Of a DNA stretch of 64,000 nucleotides, positions 25,313-38,887 are shown in pieces (within the stretch, counting starts at the first letter, position 1; each line of letters opens with the position of its first letter). Below the pieces are notes generated by a model. The model did not search any database, was not told the origin of the DNA, and saw only the letters and a list, made by a program, of their open reading frames with translations. The position numbers and the translations under genes were made by a program. The DNA lies in assembly GCF_047675955.1 (NCBI RefSeq), contig NW_027327443.1:1-64000 (forward strand), given 5' to 3'. The stretch is from Chlorocebus sabaeus. Taxonomy: Eukaryota > Chordata > Mammalia > Primates > Cercopithecidae.

Positions 25313-28300
25313 TAGAGGGCTATGGTGAAAAAGGAAATATCGTAAGATAAAAACTGAAAAGAAGCTTTCTGAGAAACTGCTTTGTGTTCTGTGAATTCAT
25401 CTCACATAGTTACAACATTTCCCTCTAAAACCCTTTCGCTAAGACTGTTCTTGTTGAATTTGCAAAGCGATATTTGGAAGCCCATAGAAGAATATGTTGA
25501 AAAAGGAAATATCTTCCATTAGAAACTGAAAAGAAGCTTGTTGAAAAACTGCTTTGTGTTCTGTTAATTCATCTCACAGAGTTACAACTTTCCCCTCAGG
25601 AAATCTTTCGCTTACACTGTTCTTGTGAAATTTGCAAAGTGATATTTGGAATCCCACAGAGGGCTATGGAATAATAGGAAATATCCTCCGTTAAAAACTG
25701 GAAAGAAGCTTTCTGAGAAACTGCTTTGTGTTGTGTTAGTTTATCTCACAGAGTTACAGCTTTCCCCTCAAGAAGTCGTTCACTAAGACTTTTCTTGTGG
25801 AATTTGCAAAGCGATATTTGGAAGCCCATAGAAGGCTATGGTGAAAATGGAAATATCCTAAGATAAAAACCGAAAAGAAGCTGTCTGAGAAACTGCTCTG
25901 TGTTGTGTTAGTTTATCTCACAGAGTTACAGCTTTCCCCTCAAGAAATCGTTCACTAAGACTGTTCTTGTGGAATTTGCAAAGTGATATTTGGAAACCCA
26001 TTGAGGGCTATGTTGAAAAAGGAAACATCGTAAGATAAAAACTGAAAAGAAGCTTTGTGAGAAATTGCTTTGTGTTCTGTTAATTCGTCTCACAAAGTTA
26101 CAGCTTTCCCCTCAAGAAGCCTTTCGCTAAGACTGTTCTTGGGGAATTTGCAAAGCGATATTTGGAAACCTATAGAGGGCTAAGGTGAAAAAGGAAATAT
26201 CTTCCGTTAAAAACTGGAAAGAAGATTTCTGAGAAACTGCTTTGTGTTCTGTTAATGCATCTCACAGGGTTACAGCTTTCCCCTCCAGACACCTTTCGCT
26301 AACACTGTTCTTGTGGAATTTGCAAAGTGATATTTGGAAGCCCAGAGAGAACTATGGTGAAAAAGGAAATATCTTCAGTTAAAAAATGAAAAGAAGCTTT
26401 CCGAGAAACTGCTTTGTGTTCTGTTAATTCATCTCAAAGAGTTACAGCTTTCCCCTCCAGACACCTTTCGCTAACACTGTAATTGTGAAATTTGCAAAGT
26501 GATATTTGGAAGCCCAGAGAGAATTATGGTGAAAAAGGAAATACCTTCAGTTTAAAAATGAAAAGAAGCTTTCCGAGAAACTGCTTTGTGTTCTGTTAAT
26601 TCATCTCAAAGAGTTACAGCTTTCCCCTCAGGAAGCCTTCCACTAAGACTGTTTTTGAGGAATTTCCAAAGTGATATGTGGAAGCCCATAGAAGGCTATT
26701 GTGAAAACGGAAATATCCTAAGATACTAACCGAAAAGAAGCTGTCTAAAAAACTGCTTTGTGTTCTGTTAGTTCATCGCACAGAGCTACAGATTTCCTCT
26801 CAAGAAGACGTTCACTAAGACAGTTTTGTGAAATTTGGAAAGTGATATTTGGATACCCATAGTGGACTATGGTGAAAAAGGAAATATCTTCCGTTAAAAA
26901 CTGGAAAGAACCATTCTGAGAAAATGCGGTGTGTTCTGTTAGTACATATGACCGAGTTACAGCTTTCCTCTCAAGAAGCCTTTCGCTAAGACTGTTCTTG
27001 TGGGATTTCCAAAGTGATATTTGGAAGCCCATAGAGGGCTATAGTGAAAAAGGAATTATCTTCAGTTAAATACTGGAAAGAAGCTTTCTGAGAGACTGCT
27101 TTGTGTTCTGTTAATTCATCTCACAGAGTTACAGCTTCCCCCTCAAGAAACCTTTCGCTAAGACTGTTCTTGTGGAATTTTCAAAGTGATATTTGGAAGC
27201 CCATAGAGGACTATGGTGAAAAACGAAACATCTTCCGTTAAAAACTGGAAAGAAGATTTGTGAGAAACTGCTTTTTATTCTGTTAATTCATCTCACAGAG
27301 TTACAGATTTCCCCTCCAGAAGCCTTTCGCTAAGACTGTTCTAGTGGAATTTGCAAAGTGATATTTGGAAGCCCATGGAGGGCTATGGTGAAAAGGGTAA
27401 TAACTTCCGTTAAGAACTGGAAAGAAGCTTTCTAAGAAACTGTCGTGTGTTCTGTTAATACATCTCACCGAGTTACAGCTCTACCCTCAAGAAGCCTTTC
27501 TATAAAAATGTTCTTGTGGAATTTGCAATGTGATACTTGGAAGCCCATAGAGGGCTATTTTGAAAATGGAAATACCCTAAGATAAAAACCGAAAAGAAGC
27601 TGTCAGAGAAACTGCTTTGTGTTGTGTTAGTTCATCTCACTGTGTTACAGCTTTCCCCTCAAGAAGCCCTTCACTAAGACTGTTCTTGTGAAATTTGCAA
27701 ACTGATATTTGTAATCCCTTAGAGAGCTATGGTGAAAAAGGAAATATATTCCCTTAAAAACTGGAAATAAGCTTTCTGAGAAACTGCCATGTGTTCTCTT
27801 AATGCACCTCACCGAGTTACAGCTTTCCCCTCAAGAAGACTTTCGCTAAGACTGTTGTTGTGGGATTTGCAAAGTGATATTTGGAAGTCCATAGAGGTCT
27901 ATTGTGAAAAAGGAAATTTCTTCCGTTAAAAACTGGAAAGAAGATTTCTGAGAAATTGCTATTTGTTCTGTTAATTCATCTCACAGAGTTACAGCTTCTC
28001 CTCCAGAAGCCTTTCGCTAAGACTGTTCTTGGGGAATTTGCAAAGTGATATTTGGAAGCCCATAGAAGGCTATTTTGAAAAAGGAATTATCCTAAGATAG
28101 AATCTGAAAATAAGCTTTCTGAAAATCTGCTTTGTGTTCTGTTAATTCATCTCACAGAGTTACAGCTTTCCCCTCAAAAAGGCTTTCGGTAAGCCTGTTC
28201 TTGTGTAATTTGCAATGTGATATTTTGAAGCCCATAGAAGGCTATGGTGAAAAAGGAAATATCTTCCGTTAAAAACTGGAAGGAATATTTCTGAGAAACT

Positions 28301-28997
28301 ACTTTGTGTTCTGTTAATTCATCTCACAGAGTTACAGGTTTCCCCTCTAGAAGCCTTTCGGTAAGACTGTTTTTTGTTATTTCCAAAGTGATATTTGGAA
28401 TCCCATAGAGGGTTATGGTGAAAAAGAAATATCTTCCGTTAAAAACTGGAAAGAAGCTTTCTAAGAAACTGCCGTGTGTTCTGGTTATACATCTCACCGA
28501 GATACTGCTTTCCTCTCAAATAGCCCTTCGCTGAGACTGTTCTTGTGGGATTTGCAAAGTGATATTTGGAAGCCCATAGAGTGCTGTGGTGAAAAGGAAA
28601 TATCTTCAGTTAAAAACTTGAAAGAAACTTTCTGAGAAACTGCTTTGTGTTCTGTTAATTCATCTCACAGAGTTACAGCTTTCCCCTCAAGAAACGTTTC
28701 GCTAAGACTGTTCTTGTGGAATCTGCAAAGTCATGTTTGGAAGCACATATAGCTCTAAGGTGATAAAGGAAATTTCTTCCGTTAAAACCTGGAAAGAAGA
28801 TTTCTGAGAAACTGCTTTGTGTTCTGTTAATTTATCACACAGAGTTACAGCTTTCCTCTCCAGAAGCCTTTTGCAAGCCCTTAGAGGGCCATGTTGAAAA
28901 AGGAAATATCTTCCGTTAAAAACCGAAAAGAAGCTTTCTGAGAAACTTCTTTCTGTTTTGTTAGTTCATATCACAGAGTTACAGCTTTCCCCTCAAG
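25313..28997 (+). repeat. m9-m28 tail of U5, with m14b
   Basis: Standard order resumes with GAAATATCGTAAG and CTCACATAGTTACAAC. The m14 copies differ from those of unit 2: CTTTCGCTAACAC, AAATATCTTC and CTCAAAGAGTTACAGC. The second copy, m14b, is at 26457-26628. A private change, CCCATTGAGGGC, lies near 25997-26009, and GACTGTTCTTGGGG near 28021-28034 differs from GACTGTTCTTGTGG in the same monomer of other units. Confidence 0.88.
26457..26628 (+). repeat. Extra monomer m14b in U5 (second 29-mer sub-haplotype)
   Basis: It is a 172-bp copy beginning CCAGACACC with the same CTGTAATTGTG signature as in other 29-mers. The m14 before it keeps the 28-mer-like bases (TTTCGCTAACAC, TATCTTCAG, CTCAAAGAG). 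This combination is shared only with the 39-mer. Confidence 0.88.
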
Positions 28998-31900
28998 AAG
29001 TCGTTCACTAAGACTATTCTTGTGAAATATTCAAAGTGATATTTATAAAGCCATAGAGGGCTATGGTGAAAAAGGAAATATCCTAAGACAGAAACTGAAA
29101 AGAAGGTTTCTGAGAAACTGTTTTGTGTTCTGTTAATACATCTCACAGATTTACATCTTTTCCCTCAAGAAGACTTTCGCGAAGACTGTTCTTGTGGAAT
29201 ATGTAAAGTGATATTTGGAAGCCCGTACAAGGCTATGGTGAAAAAGGAAATATCTTCAGTTAAAAATTGGATAGAAGCTTTCTGAGAAATTGCTTTGTGT
29301 TCTCTTAATTCATCTCACAGAGTTACAGCTTTCCCCTCAAGAAGCCGTTCACTAGGACTATTCTTGTGAAATTTTCAAACTGATATTTGGAAACCCTTAC
29401 AGAGATATGGTGAAAAAGGAAATATCTTCCGTTAAAAACTGGAAAGAAGCTTTCTGAGAAACTGCCGTGAGTTCTGTTCATACATCTCACCGAGTTACAG
29501 CTTTCCTCTCAAGAAACCTTTCTCTAAGGCTGTTCTTGTGGAATTTGCAAAGTGATATTTGGAAGCCCATAGTGGGCTATGGTGAAAAAGGAAAAATCTT
29601 CGGGTAAAAACTGGAAATAAGCTTTCTGAGAAACTGCTTTGTGTTCTGTTAATTCATCTCACAGAGTTACAACTTTCCCCTCAAGAAGCCGTTCACTAAG
29701 ACTTTTCTTGTGGAATTTGCAAAGTGATATTTGGAGTCCCATTGAAGTCTATGGTGAAAAAGAAAACATCCTAAGATAAAAACTGAAATGAAGCTTTCTG
29801 TGAAACTGCATTGTGTTCTGTAAATTCATCTCACAGAGTTAGAGATTTCCCCTCAAGAAGTCGTTCACTAAGACTGTTCTTGTGAAACTTGCAAAATGAT
29901 ATTTGGAAGCCCATAGAGGGCTATTGTGAAAATGGAAATATCCTAAGATAAAAACCGAAAAGAAACTGTCTGAGAAACTGCTTTGTGTTGTGTTAGTTTA
30001 TCTCACAGAGTTACAGCTTTCCCCTCAAGAAGTCGTTCACCAAGACTGTTCTTGTGAAATTTGCAAAGTGATATTTGGAAGCTCATAGAAGGCTATGGTG
30101 AAAATGAAAATATCTTCCGTTAAAAACTGGAAAGAAGCATTCTGAGAAACTGCCGTGTGTTCTGTTAATACATCTCACCGAGTTACAGCTTTCCCCTCAA
30201 GAACCCTCTCGCTAAGACTGTTCTTGTGGAATTTGCAAAGTGATATTTGGAAGCCCTTAGAGGGCTATGGTGAAAAAGGAAATATCGTAAGATAAAAACT
30301 GAAAAGAAGCTTTCTGAGAAACTGCTTTGTGTTCTGTGAATTCATCTCACATAGTTACAACATTTCCCTCTAAAACCCTTTCGCTAAGACTGTTCTTGTT
30401 GAATTTGCAAAGCGATATTTGGAAGCCCATAGAAGAATATGTTGAAAAAGGAAATATCTTCCGTTAGAAACTGAAAAGAAGCTTGTTGAAAAACTGCTTT
30501 GTGTTCTGTTAATTCATCTCACAGAGTTACAACTTTCCCCTCAGGAAATCTTTCGCTTACACTGTTCTTGTGAAATTTGCAAAGTGATATTTGGAATCCC
30601 ACAGAGGGCTATGGAATAATAGGAAATATCCTCCGTTAAAAACTGGAAAGAAGCTTTCTGAGAAACTGCTTTGTGTTGTGTTAGTTTATCTCACAGAGTT
30701 ACAGCTTTCCCCTCAAGAAGTCGTTCACTAAGACTTTTCTTGTGGAATTTGCAAAGCGATATTTGGAAGCCCATAGAAGGCTATGGTGAAAATGGAAATA
30801 TCCTAAGATAAAAACTGAAAAGAAGCTGTCTGAGAAACTGCTCTGTGTTGTGTTAGTTTATCTCACAGAGTTACTGCTTTCCCCTCAAGAAATCGTTCAC
30901 TAAGACTGTTCTTGTGGAATTTGCAAAGTGATATTTGGAAACCCATAGAGGGCTATGTTGAAAAAGGAAACATCGTAAGATAAAAACTGAAAATAAGCTT
31001 TCTGAGAAATTGCTTTGTGTTCTGTTAATTCGTCTCACAAAGTTACAGCTTTCCCCTCAAGAAGCCTTTCGCTAAGACTGTTCTTGGGGAATTTGCAAAG
31101 CGATATTTGGAAACCTATAGAGGGCTAAGGTGAAAAAGGAAATATCTTCCGTTAAAAACTGGAAAGAAGATTTCTGAGAAACTGCTTTGTGTTCTGTTAA
31201 TGCATCTCACAGGGTTACAGCTTTCCCCTCCAGACACCTTTCACTAACACTGTTCTTGTGGAATTTGCAAAGTGATATTTGGAAGCCCAGAGAGAACTAT
31301 GGTGAAAAAGGAAATACCTTCAGTTAAAAAATGAAAAGAAGCTTTCCGAGAAACTGCTTTGTGTTCTGTTAATTCATCTCCAAGAGTTACAGCATTCCCC
31401 TCCAGACACCTTTCGCTAACACTGTAATTGTGAAATTTGCAAAGTGATATTTGGAAGCCCAGAGAGAATTATGGTGAAAAAGGAAATACCTTCAGTTTAA
31501 AAATGAAAAGAAGCTTTCCGAGAAACTGCTTTGTGTTCTGTTAATTCATCTCAAAGAGTTACAGCTTTCCCCTCAGGAAGCCTTCCACTAAGACTGTTTT
31601 TGAGGAATTTCCAAAGTGATATGTGGAAGCCCATAGAAGGCTATTGTGAAAACGGAAATATCCTAAGATACTAACCGAAAAGAAGCTGTCTAAAAAACTG
31701 CTTTGTGTTCTGTTAGTTCATCGCACAGAGCTACAGATTTCCTCTCAAGAAGACGTTCACTAAGACAGTTTTGTGAAATTTGGAAAGTGATATTTGGATA
31801 CCCATAGTGGACTATGGTGAAAAAGGAAATATCTTCCGTTAAAAACTGGAAAGAACCATTCTGAGAAAATGCGGTGTGTTCTGTTAGTACATATGACCGA

Positions 31901-33942
31901 GTTACAGCTTTCCTCTCAAGAAGCCTTTCGCTAAGACTGTTCTTGTGGGATTTCCAAAGTGATATTTGGAAGCCCATAGAGGGCTATAGTGAAAAAGGAA
32001 TTATCTTCAGTTAAATACTGGAAAGAAGCTTTCTGAGAGACTGCTTTGTGTTCTGTTAATTCATCTCACAGAGTTACAGCTTCCCCCTCAAGAAACCTTT
32101 CGCTAAGACTGTTCTTGTGGAATTTTCAAAGTGATATTTGGAAGCCCATAGAGGACTATGGTGAAAAACGAAACATCTTCCGTTAAAAACTGGAAAGAAG
32201 ATTTGTGAGAAACTGCTTTTTATTCTGTTAATTCATCTCACAGAGTTACAGATTTCCCCTCCAGAAGCCTTTCGCTAAGACTGTTCTAGTGGAATTTGCA
32301 AAGTGATATTTGGAAGCCCATGGAGGGCTATGGTGAAAAGGGTAATAACTTCCGTTAAGAACTGGAAAGAAGCTTTCTAAGAAACTGCCGTGTGTTCTGT
32401 TAATACATCTCACCGAGTTACAGCTCTACCCTCAAGAAGCCTTTCTATAAAAATGTTCTTGTGGAATTTGCAATGTGATACTTGGAAGCCCATAGAGGGC
32501 TATTTTGAAAATGGAAATACCCTAAGATAAAAACCGAAAAGAAGCTGTCAGAGAAACTGCTTTGTGTTGTGTTAGTTCATCTCACTGTGTTACAGCTTTC
32601 CCCTCAAGAAGCCCTTCACTAAGACTGTTCTTGTGAAATTTGCAAACTGATATTTGTAATCCCTTAGAGAGCTATGGTGAAAAAGGAAATATATTCCCTT
32701 AAAAACTGGAAATAAGCTTTCTGAGAAACTGCCATGTGTTCTCTTAATGCACCTCACCGAGTTACAGCTTTCCCCTCAAGAAGACTTTCGCTAAGACTGT
32801 TGTTGTGGGATTTGCAAAGTGATATTTGGAAGTCCATAGAGGTCTATTGTGAAAAAGGAAATTTCTTCCGTTAAAAACTGGAAAGAAGATTTCTGAGAAA
32901 TTGCTATTTGTTCTGTTAATTCATCTCACAGAGTTACAGCTTCTCCTCCAGAAGCCTTTCGCTAAGACTGTTCTTGTGGAATTTGCAAAGTGATATTTGG
33001 AAGCCCATAGAAGGCTATTTTGAAAAAGGAATTATCCTAAGATAGAATCTGAAAATAAGCTTTCTGAAAATCTGCTTTGTGTTCTGTTAATTCATCTCAC
33101 AGAGTTACAGCTTTCCCCTCAAAAAGGCTTTCGGTAAGCCTGTTCTTGTGTAATTTGCAATGTGATATTTTGAAGCCCATAGAAGGCTATGGTGAAAAAG
33201 GAAATATCTTCCGTTAAAAACTGGAAGGAATATTTCTGAGAAACTACTTTGTGTTCTGTTAATTCATCTCACAGAGTTACAGGTTTCCCCTCTAGAAGCC
33301 TTTCGGTAAGACTGTTTTTTGTTATTTCCAAAGTGATATTTGGAATCCCATAGAGGGTTATGGTGAAAAAGAAATATCTTCCGTTAAAAACTGGAAAGAA
33401 GCTTTCTAAGAAACTGCCGTGTGTTCTGGTTATACATCTCACCGAGATACTGCTTTCCTCTCAAATAGCCCTTCGCTGAGACTGTTCTTGTGGGATTTGC
33501 AAAGTGATATTTGGAAGCCCATAGAGTGCTGTGGTGAAAAGGAAATATCTTCAGTTAAAAACTTGAAAGAAACTTTCTGAGAAACTGCTTTGTGTTCTGT
33601 TAATTCATCTCACAGAGTTACAGCTTTCCCCTCAAGAAACGTTTCGCTAAGACTGTTCTTGTGGAATCTGCAAAGTCATGTTTGGAAGCACATATAGCTC
33701 TAAGGTGATAAAGGAAATTTCTTCCGTTAAAAACTGGAAAGAAGATTTCTGAGAAACTGCTTTGTGTTCTGTTAATTTATCACACAGAGTTACAGCTTTC
33801 CTCTCCAGAAGCCTTTTGCAAGCCCTTAGAGGGCCATGTTGAAAAAGGAAATATCTTCCGTTAAAAACCGAAAAGAAGCTTTCTGAGAAACTTCTTTCTG
33901 TTTTGTTAGTTCATATCACAGAGTTACAGCTTTCCCCTCAAG
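28998..33942 (+). repeat. HOR unit U6, 29-mer
   Basis: It is 4945 bp. It has the CTGTTAAT, AGACTTTCGCG and GGATAG forms in m1-m2 like units 2 and 5. The end of m12 reads CTGAAAATAAGCTTTCTGAG, a form shared with the next two units only; others have GAAAAGAAGCTTTGTGAG. The m14b copy is at 31402-31573. Confidence 0.93.
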
Positions 33943-36900
33943 AAGTCGTTCACTAAGACTATTCTTGTGAAATATTCAAAGTGATATTTATAAAGCCATA
34001 GAGGGCTATGGTGAAAAAGGAAATATCCTAAGACAGAAACTGAAAAGAAGGTTTCTGAGAAACTGTTTTGTGTTCTGTTAATACATCTCACAGATTTACA
34101 TCTTTTCCCTCAAGAAGCCTTTCGCGAAGACTGTTCTTGTGGAATATGTAAAGTGATATTTGGAAGCCCGTACAAGGCTATGGTGAAAAAGGAAATATCT
34201 TCAGTTAAAAATTGGTTAGAAGCTTTCTGAGAAATTGCTTTGTGTTCTCTTAATTCATCTCACAGAGTTACAGCTTTCCCCTCAAGAAGCCGTTCACTAG
34301 GACTATTCTTGTGAAATTTTCAAACTGATATTTGGAAACCCTTACAGAGATATGGTGAAAAAGGAAATATCTTCCGTTAAAAACTGGAAAGAAGCTTTCT
34401 GAGAAACTGCCGTGAGTTCTGTTCATACATCTCACCGAGTTACAGCTTTCCTCTCAAGAAACCTTTCTCTAAGGCTGTTCTTGTGGAATTTGCAAAGTGA
34501 TATTTGGAAGCCCATAGTGGGCTATGGTGAAAAAGGAAAAATCTTCGGGTAAAAACTGGAAATAAGCTTTCTGAGAAACTGCTTTGTGTTCTGTTAATTC
34601 ATCTCACAGAGTTACAACTTTCCCCTCAAGAAGCCGTTCACTAAGACTTTTCTTGTGGAATTTGCAAAGTGATATTTGGAGTCCCATTGAAGTCTATGGT
34701 GAAAAAGAAAACATCCTAAGATAAAAACTGAAATGAAGCTTTCTGTGAAACTGCATTGTGTTCTGTAAATTCATCTCACAGAGTTAGAGATTTCCCCTCA
34801 AGAAGTCGTTCACTAAGACTGTTCTTGTGAAACTTGCAAAATGATATTTGGAAGCCCATAGAGGGCTATTGTGAAAATGGAAATATCCTAAGATAAAAAC
34901 CGAAAAGAAACTGTCTGAGAAACTGCTTTGTGTTGTGTTAGTTTATCTCACAGAGTTACAGCTTTCCCCTCAAGAAGTCGTTCACCAAGACTGTTCTTGT
35001 GAAATTTGCAAAGTGATATTTGGAAGCTCATAGAAGGCTATGGTGAAAATGAAAATATCTTCCGTTAAAAACTGGAAAGAAGCATTCTGAGAAACTGCCG
35101 TGTGTTCTGTTAATACATCTCACCGAGTTACAGCTTTCCCCTCAAGAACCCTCTCGCTAAGACTGTTCTTGTGGAATTTGCAAAGTGATATTTGGAAGCC
35201 CTTAGAGGGCTATGGTGAAAAAGGAAATATCGTAAGATAAAAACTGAAAAGAAGCTTTCTGAGAAACTGCTTTGTGTTCTGTGAATTCATCTCACATAGT
35301 TACAACATTTCCCTCTAAAACCCTTTCGCTAAGACTGTTCTTGTTGAATTTGCAAAGCGATATTTGGAAGCCCATAGAAGAATATGTTGAAAAAGGAAAT
35401 ATCTTCCGTTAGAAACTGAAAAGAAGCTTGTTGAAAAACTGCTTTGTGTTCTGTTAATTCATCTCACAGAGTTACAACTTTCCCCTCAGGAAATCTTTCG
35501 CTTACACTGTTCTTGTGAAATTTGCAAAGTGATATTTGGAATCCCACAGAGGGCTATGGAATAATAGGAAATATCCTCCGTTAAAAACTGGAAAGAAGCT
35601 TTCTGAGAAACTGCTTTGTGTTGTGTTAGTTTATCTCACAGAGTTACAGCTTTCCCCTCAAGAAGTCGTTCACTAAGACTTTTCTTGTGGAATTTGCAAA
35701 GCGATATTTGGAAGCCCATAGAAGGCTATGGTGAAAATGGAAATATCCTAAGATAAAAACTGAAAAGAAGCTGTCTGAGAAACTGCTCTGTGTTGTGTTA
35801 GTTTATCTCACAGAGTTACTGCTTTCCCCTCAAGAAATCGTTCACTAAGACTGTTCTTGTGGAATTTGCAAAGTGATATTTGGAAACCCATAGAGGGCTA
35901 TGTTGAAAAAGGAAACATCGTAAGATAAAAACTGAAAATAAGCTTTCTGAGAAATTGCTTTGTGTTCTGTTAATTCGTCTCACAAAGTTACAGCTTTCCC
36001 CTCAAGAAGCCTTTCGCTAAGACTGTTCTTGGGGAATTTGCAAAGCGATATTTGGAAACCTATAGAGGGCTAAGGTGAAAAAGGAAATATCTTCCGTTAA
36101 AAACTGGAAAGAAGATTTCTGAGAAACTGCTTTGTGTTCTGTTAATGCATCTCACAGGGTTACAGCTTTCCCCTCCAGACACCTTTCACTAACACTGTTC
36201 TTGTGGAATTTGCAAAGTGATATTTGGAAGCCCAGAGAGAACTATGGTGAAAAAGGAAATACCTTCAGTTAAAAAATGAAAAGAAGCTTTCCGAGAAACT
36301 GCTTTGTGTTCTGTTAATTCATCTCCAAGAGTTACAGCATTCCCCTCCAGACACCTTTCGCTAACACTGTAATTGTGAAATTTGCAAAGTGATATTTGGA
36401 AGCCCAGAGAGAATTATGGTGAAAAAGGAAATACCTTCAGTTTAAAAATGAAAAGAAGCTTTCCGAGAAACTGCTTTGTGTTCTGTTAATTCATCTCAAA
36501 GAGTTACAGCTTTCCCCTCAGGAAGCCTTCCACTAAGACTGTTTTTGAGGAATTTCCAAAGTGATATGTGGAAGCCCATAGAAGGCTATTGTGAAAACGG
36601 AAATATCCTAAGATACTAACCGAAAAGAAGCTGTCTAAAAAACTGCTTTGTGTTCTGTTAGTTCATCGCACAGAGCTACAGATTTCCTCTCAAGAAGACG
36701 TTCACTAAGACAGTTTTGTGAAATTTGGAAAGTGATATTTGGATACCCATAGTGGACTATGGTGAAAAAGGAAATATCTTCCGTTAAAAACTGGAAAGAA
36801 CCATTCTGAGAAAATGCGGTGTGTTCTGTTAGTACATATGACCGAGTTACAGCTTTCCTCTCAAGAAGCCTTTCGCTAAGACTGTTCTTGTGGGATTTCC

Positions 36901-38887
36901 AAAGTGATATTTGGAAGCCCATAGAGGGCTATAGTGAAAAAGGAATTATCTTCAGTTAAATACTGGAAAGAAGCTTTCTGAGAGACTGCTTTGTGTTCTG
37001 TTAATTCATCTCACAGAGTTACAGCTTCCCCCTCAAGAAACCTTTCGCTAAGACTGTTCTTGTGGAATTTTCAAAGTGATATTTGGAAGCCCATAGAGGA
37101 CTATGGTGAAAAACGAAACATCTTCCGTTAAAAACTGGAAAGAAGATTTGTGAGAAACTGCTTTTTATTCTGTTAATTCATCTCACAGAGTTACAGATTT
37201 CCCCTCCAGAAGCCTTTCGCTAAGACTGTTCTAGTGGAATTTGCAAAGTGATATTTGGAAGCCCATGGAGGGCTATGGTGAAAAGGGTAATAACTTCCGT
37301 TAAGAACTGGAAAGAAGCTTTCTAAGAAACTGCCGTGTGTTCTGTTAATACATCTCACCGAGTTACAGCTCTACCCTCAAGAAGCCTTTCTATAAAAATG
37401 TTCTTGTGGAATTTGCAATGTGATACTTGGAAGCCCATAGAGGGCTATTTTGAAAATGGAAATACCCTAAGATAAAAACCGAAAAGAAGCTGTCAGAGAA
37501 ACTGCTTTGTGTTGTGTTAGTTCATCTCACTGTGTTACAGCTTTCCCCTCAAGAAGCCCTTCACTAAGACTGTTCTTGTGAAATTTGCAAACTGATATTT
37601 GTAATCCCTTAGAGAGCTATGGTGAAAAAGGAAATATATTCCCTTAAAAACTGGAAATAAGCTTTCTGAGAAACTGCCATGTGTTCTCTTAATGCACCTC
37701 ACCGAGTTACAGCTTTCCCCTCAAGAAGACTTTCGCTAAGACTGTTGTTGTGGGATTTGCAAAGTGATATTTGGAAGTCCATAGAGGTCTATTGTGAAAA
37801 AGGAAATTTCTTCCGTTAAAAACTGGAAAGAAGATTTCTGAGAAATTGCTATTTGTTCTGTTAATTCATCTCACAGAGTTACAGCTTCTCCTCCAGAAGC
37901 CTTTCGCTAAGACTGTTCTTGTGGAATTTGCAAAGTGATATTTGGAAGCCCATAGAAGGCTATTTTGAAAAAGGAATTATCCTAAGATAGAATCTGAAAA
38001 TAAGCTTTCTGAAAATCTGCTTTGTGTTCTGTTAATTCATCTCACAGAGTTACAGCTTTCCCCTCAAAAAGGCTTTCGGTAAGCCTGTTCTTGTGTAATT
38101 TGCAATGTGATATTTTGAAGCCCATAGAAGGCTATGGTGAAAAAGGAAATATCTTCCGTTAAAAACTGGAAGGAATATTTCTGAGAAACTACTTTGTGTT
38201 CTGTTAATTCATCTCACAGAGTTACAGGTTTCCCCTCTAGAAGCCTTTCGGTAAGACTGTTTTTTGTTATTTCCAAAGTGATATTTGGAATCCCATAGAG
38301 GGTTATGGTGAAAAAGAAATATCTTCCGTTAAAAACTGGAAAGAAGCTTTCTAAGAAACTGCCGTGTGTTCTGGTTATACATCTCACCGAGATACTGCTT
38401 TCCTCTCAAATAGCCCTTCGCTGAGACTGTTCTTGTGGGATTTGCAAAGTGATATTTGGAAGCCCATAGAGTGCTGTGGTGAAAAGGAAATATCTTCAGT
38501 TAAAAACTTGAAAGAAACTTTCTGAGAAACTGCTTTGTGTTCTGTTAATTCATCTCACAGAGTTACAGCTTTCCCCTCAAGAAACGTTTCGCTAAGACTG
38601 TTCTTGTGGAATCTGCAAAGTCATGTTTGGAAGCACATATAGCTCTAAGGTGATAAAGGAAATTTCTTCCGTTAAAAACTGGAAAGAAGATTTCTGAGAA
38701 ACTGCTTTGTGTTCTGTTAATTTATCACACAGAGTTACAGCTTTCCTCTCCAGAAGCCTTTTGCAAGCCCTTAGAGGGCCATGTTGAAAAAGGAAATATC
38801 TTCCGTTAAAAACCGAAAAGAAGCTTTCTGAGAAACTTCTTTCTGTTTTGTTAGTTCATATCACAGAGTTACAGCTTTCCCCTCAAG
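33943..38887 (+). repeat. HOR unit U7, 29-mer
   Basis: It is 4945 bp and nearly identical to its neighbours. It has AGCCTTTCGCG and GGTTAG in m2, like the following two units and unlike unit 6. The m14b copy is at 36347-36518. The m12 end carries the AAAATAAGC form. Confidence 0.93.

Larger units (their letters stand above)
19265..28997 (+). repeat. Composite HOR unit U5, 57-mer (m1-m8, V-a, m2-m8, V-b, m9-m28 with m14b)
   Basis: The distance between successive m1 junctions here is 9733 bp. Reading through: standard m1-m8; a block of variant monomers; return to m2 and through m8 a second time; a related variant block; then m9 to the end. Monomer count is 8 + 11 + 7 + 10 + 21 = 57. The length equals the 39-mer (6646 bp, seen later in the window) plus 3087 bp for V-a together with the repeated m2-m8. 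All joins keep the monomer phase. Confidence 0.9.

Noticed and set aside
19265..28997. Assembly error as the explanation for the 57-mer
   Set aside because: The layout recurs in units 10 and 12 with different private bases, and a pure error would not reproduce the same edges three times. It cannot be excluded for unit 10's deletion without reads.
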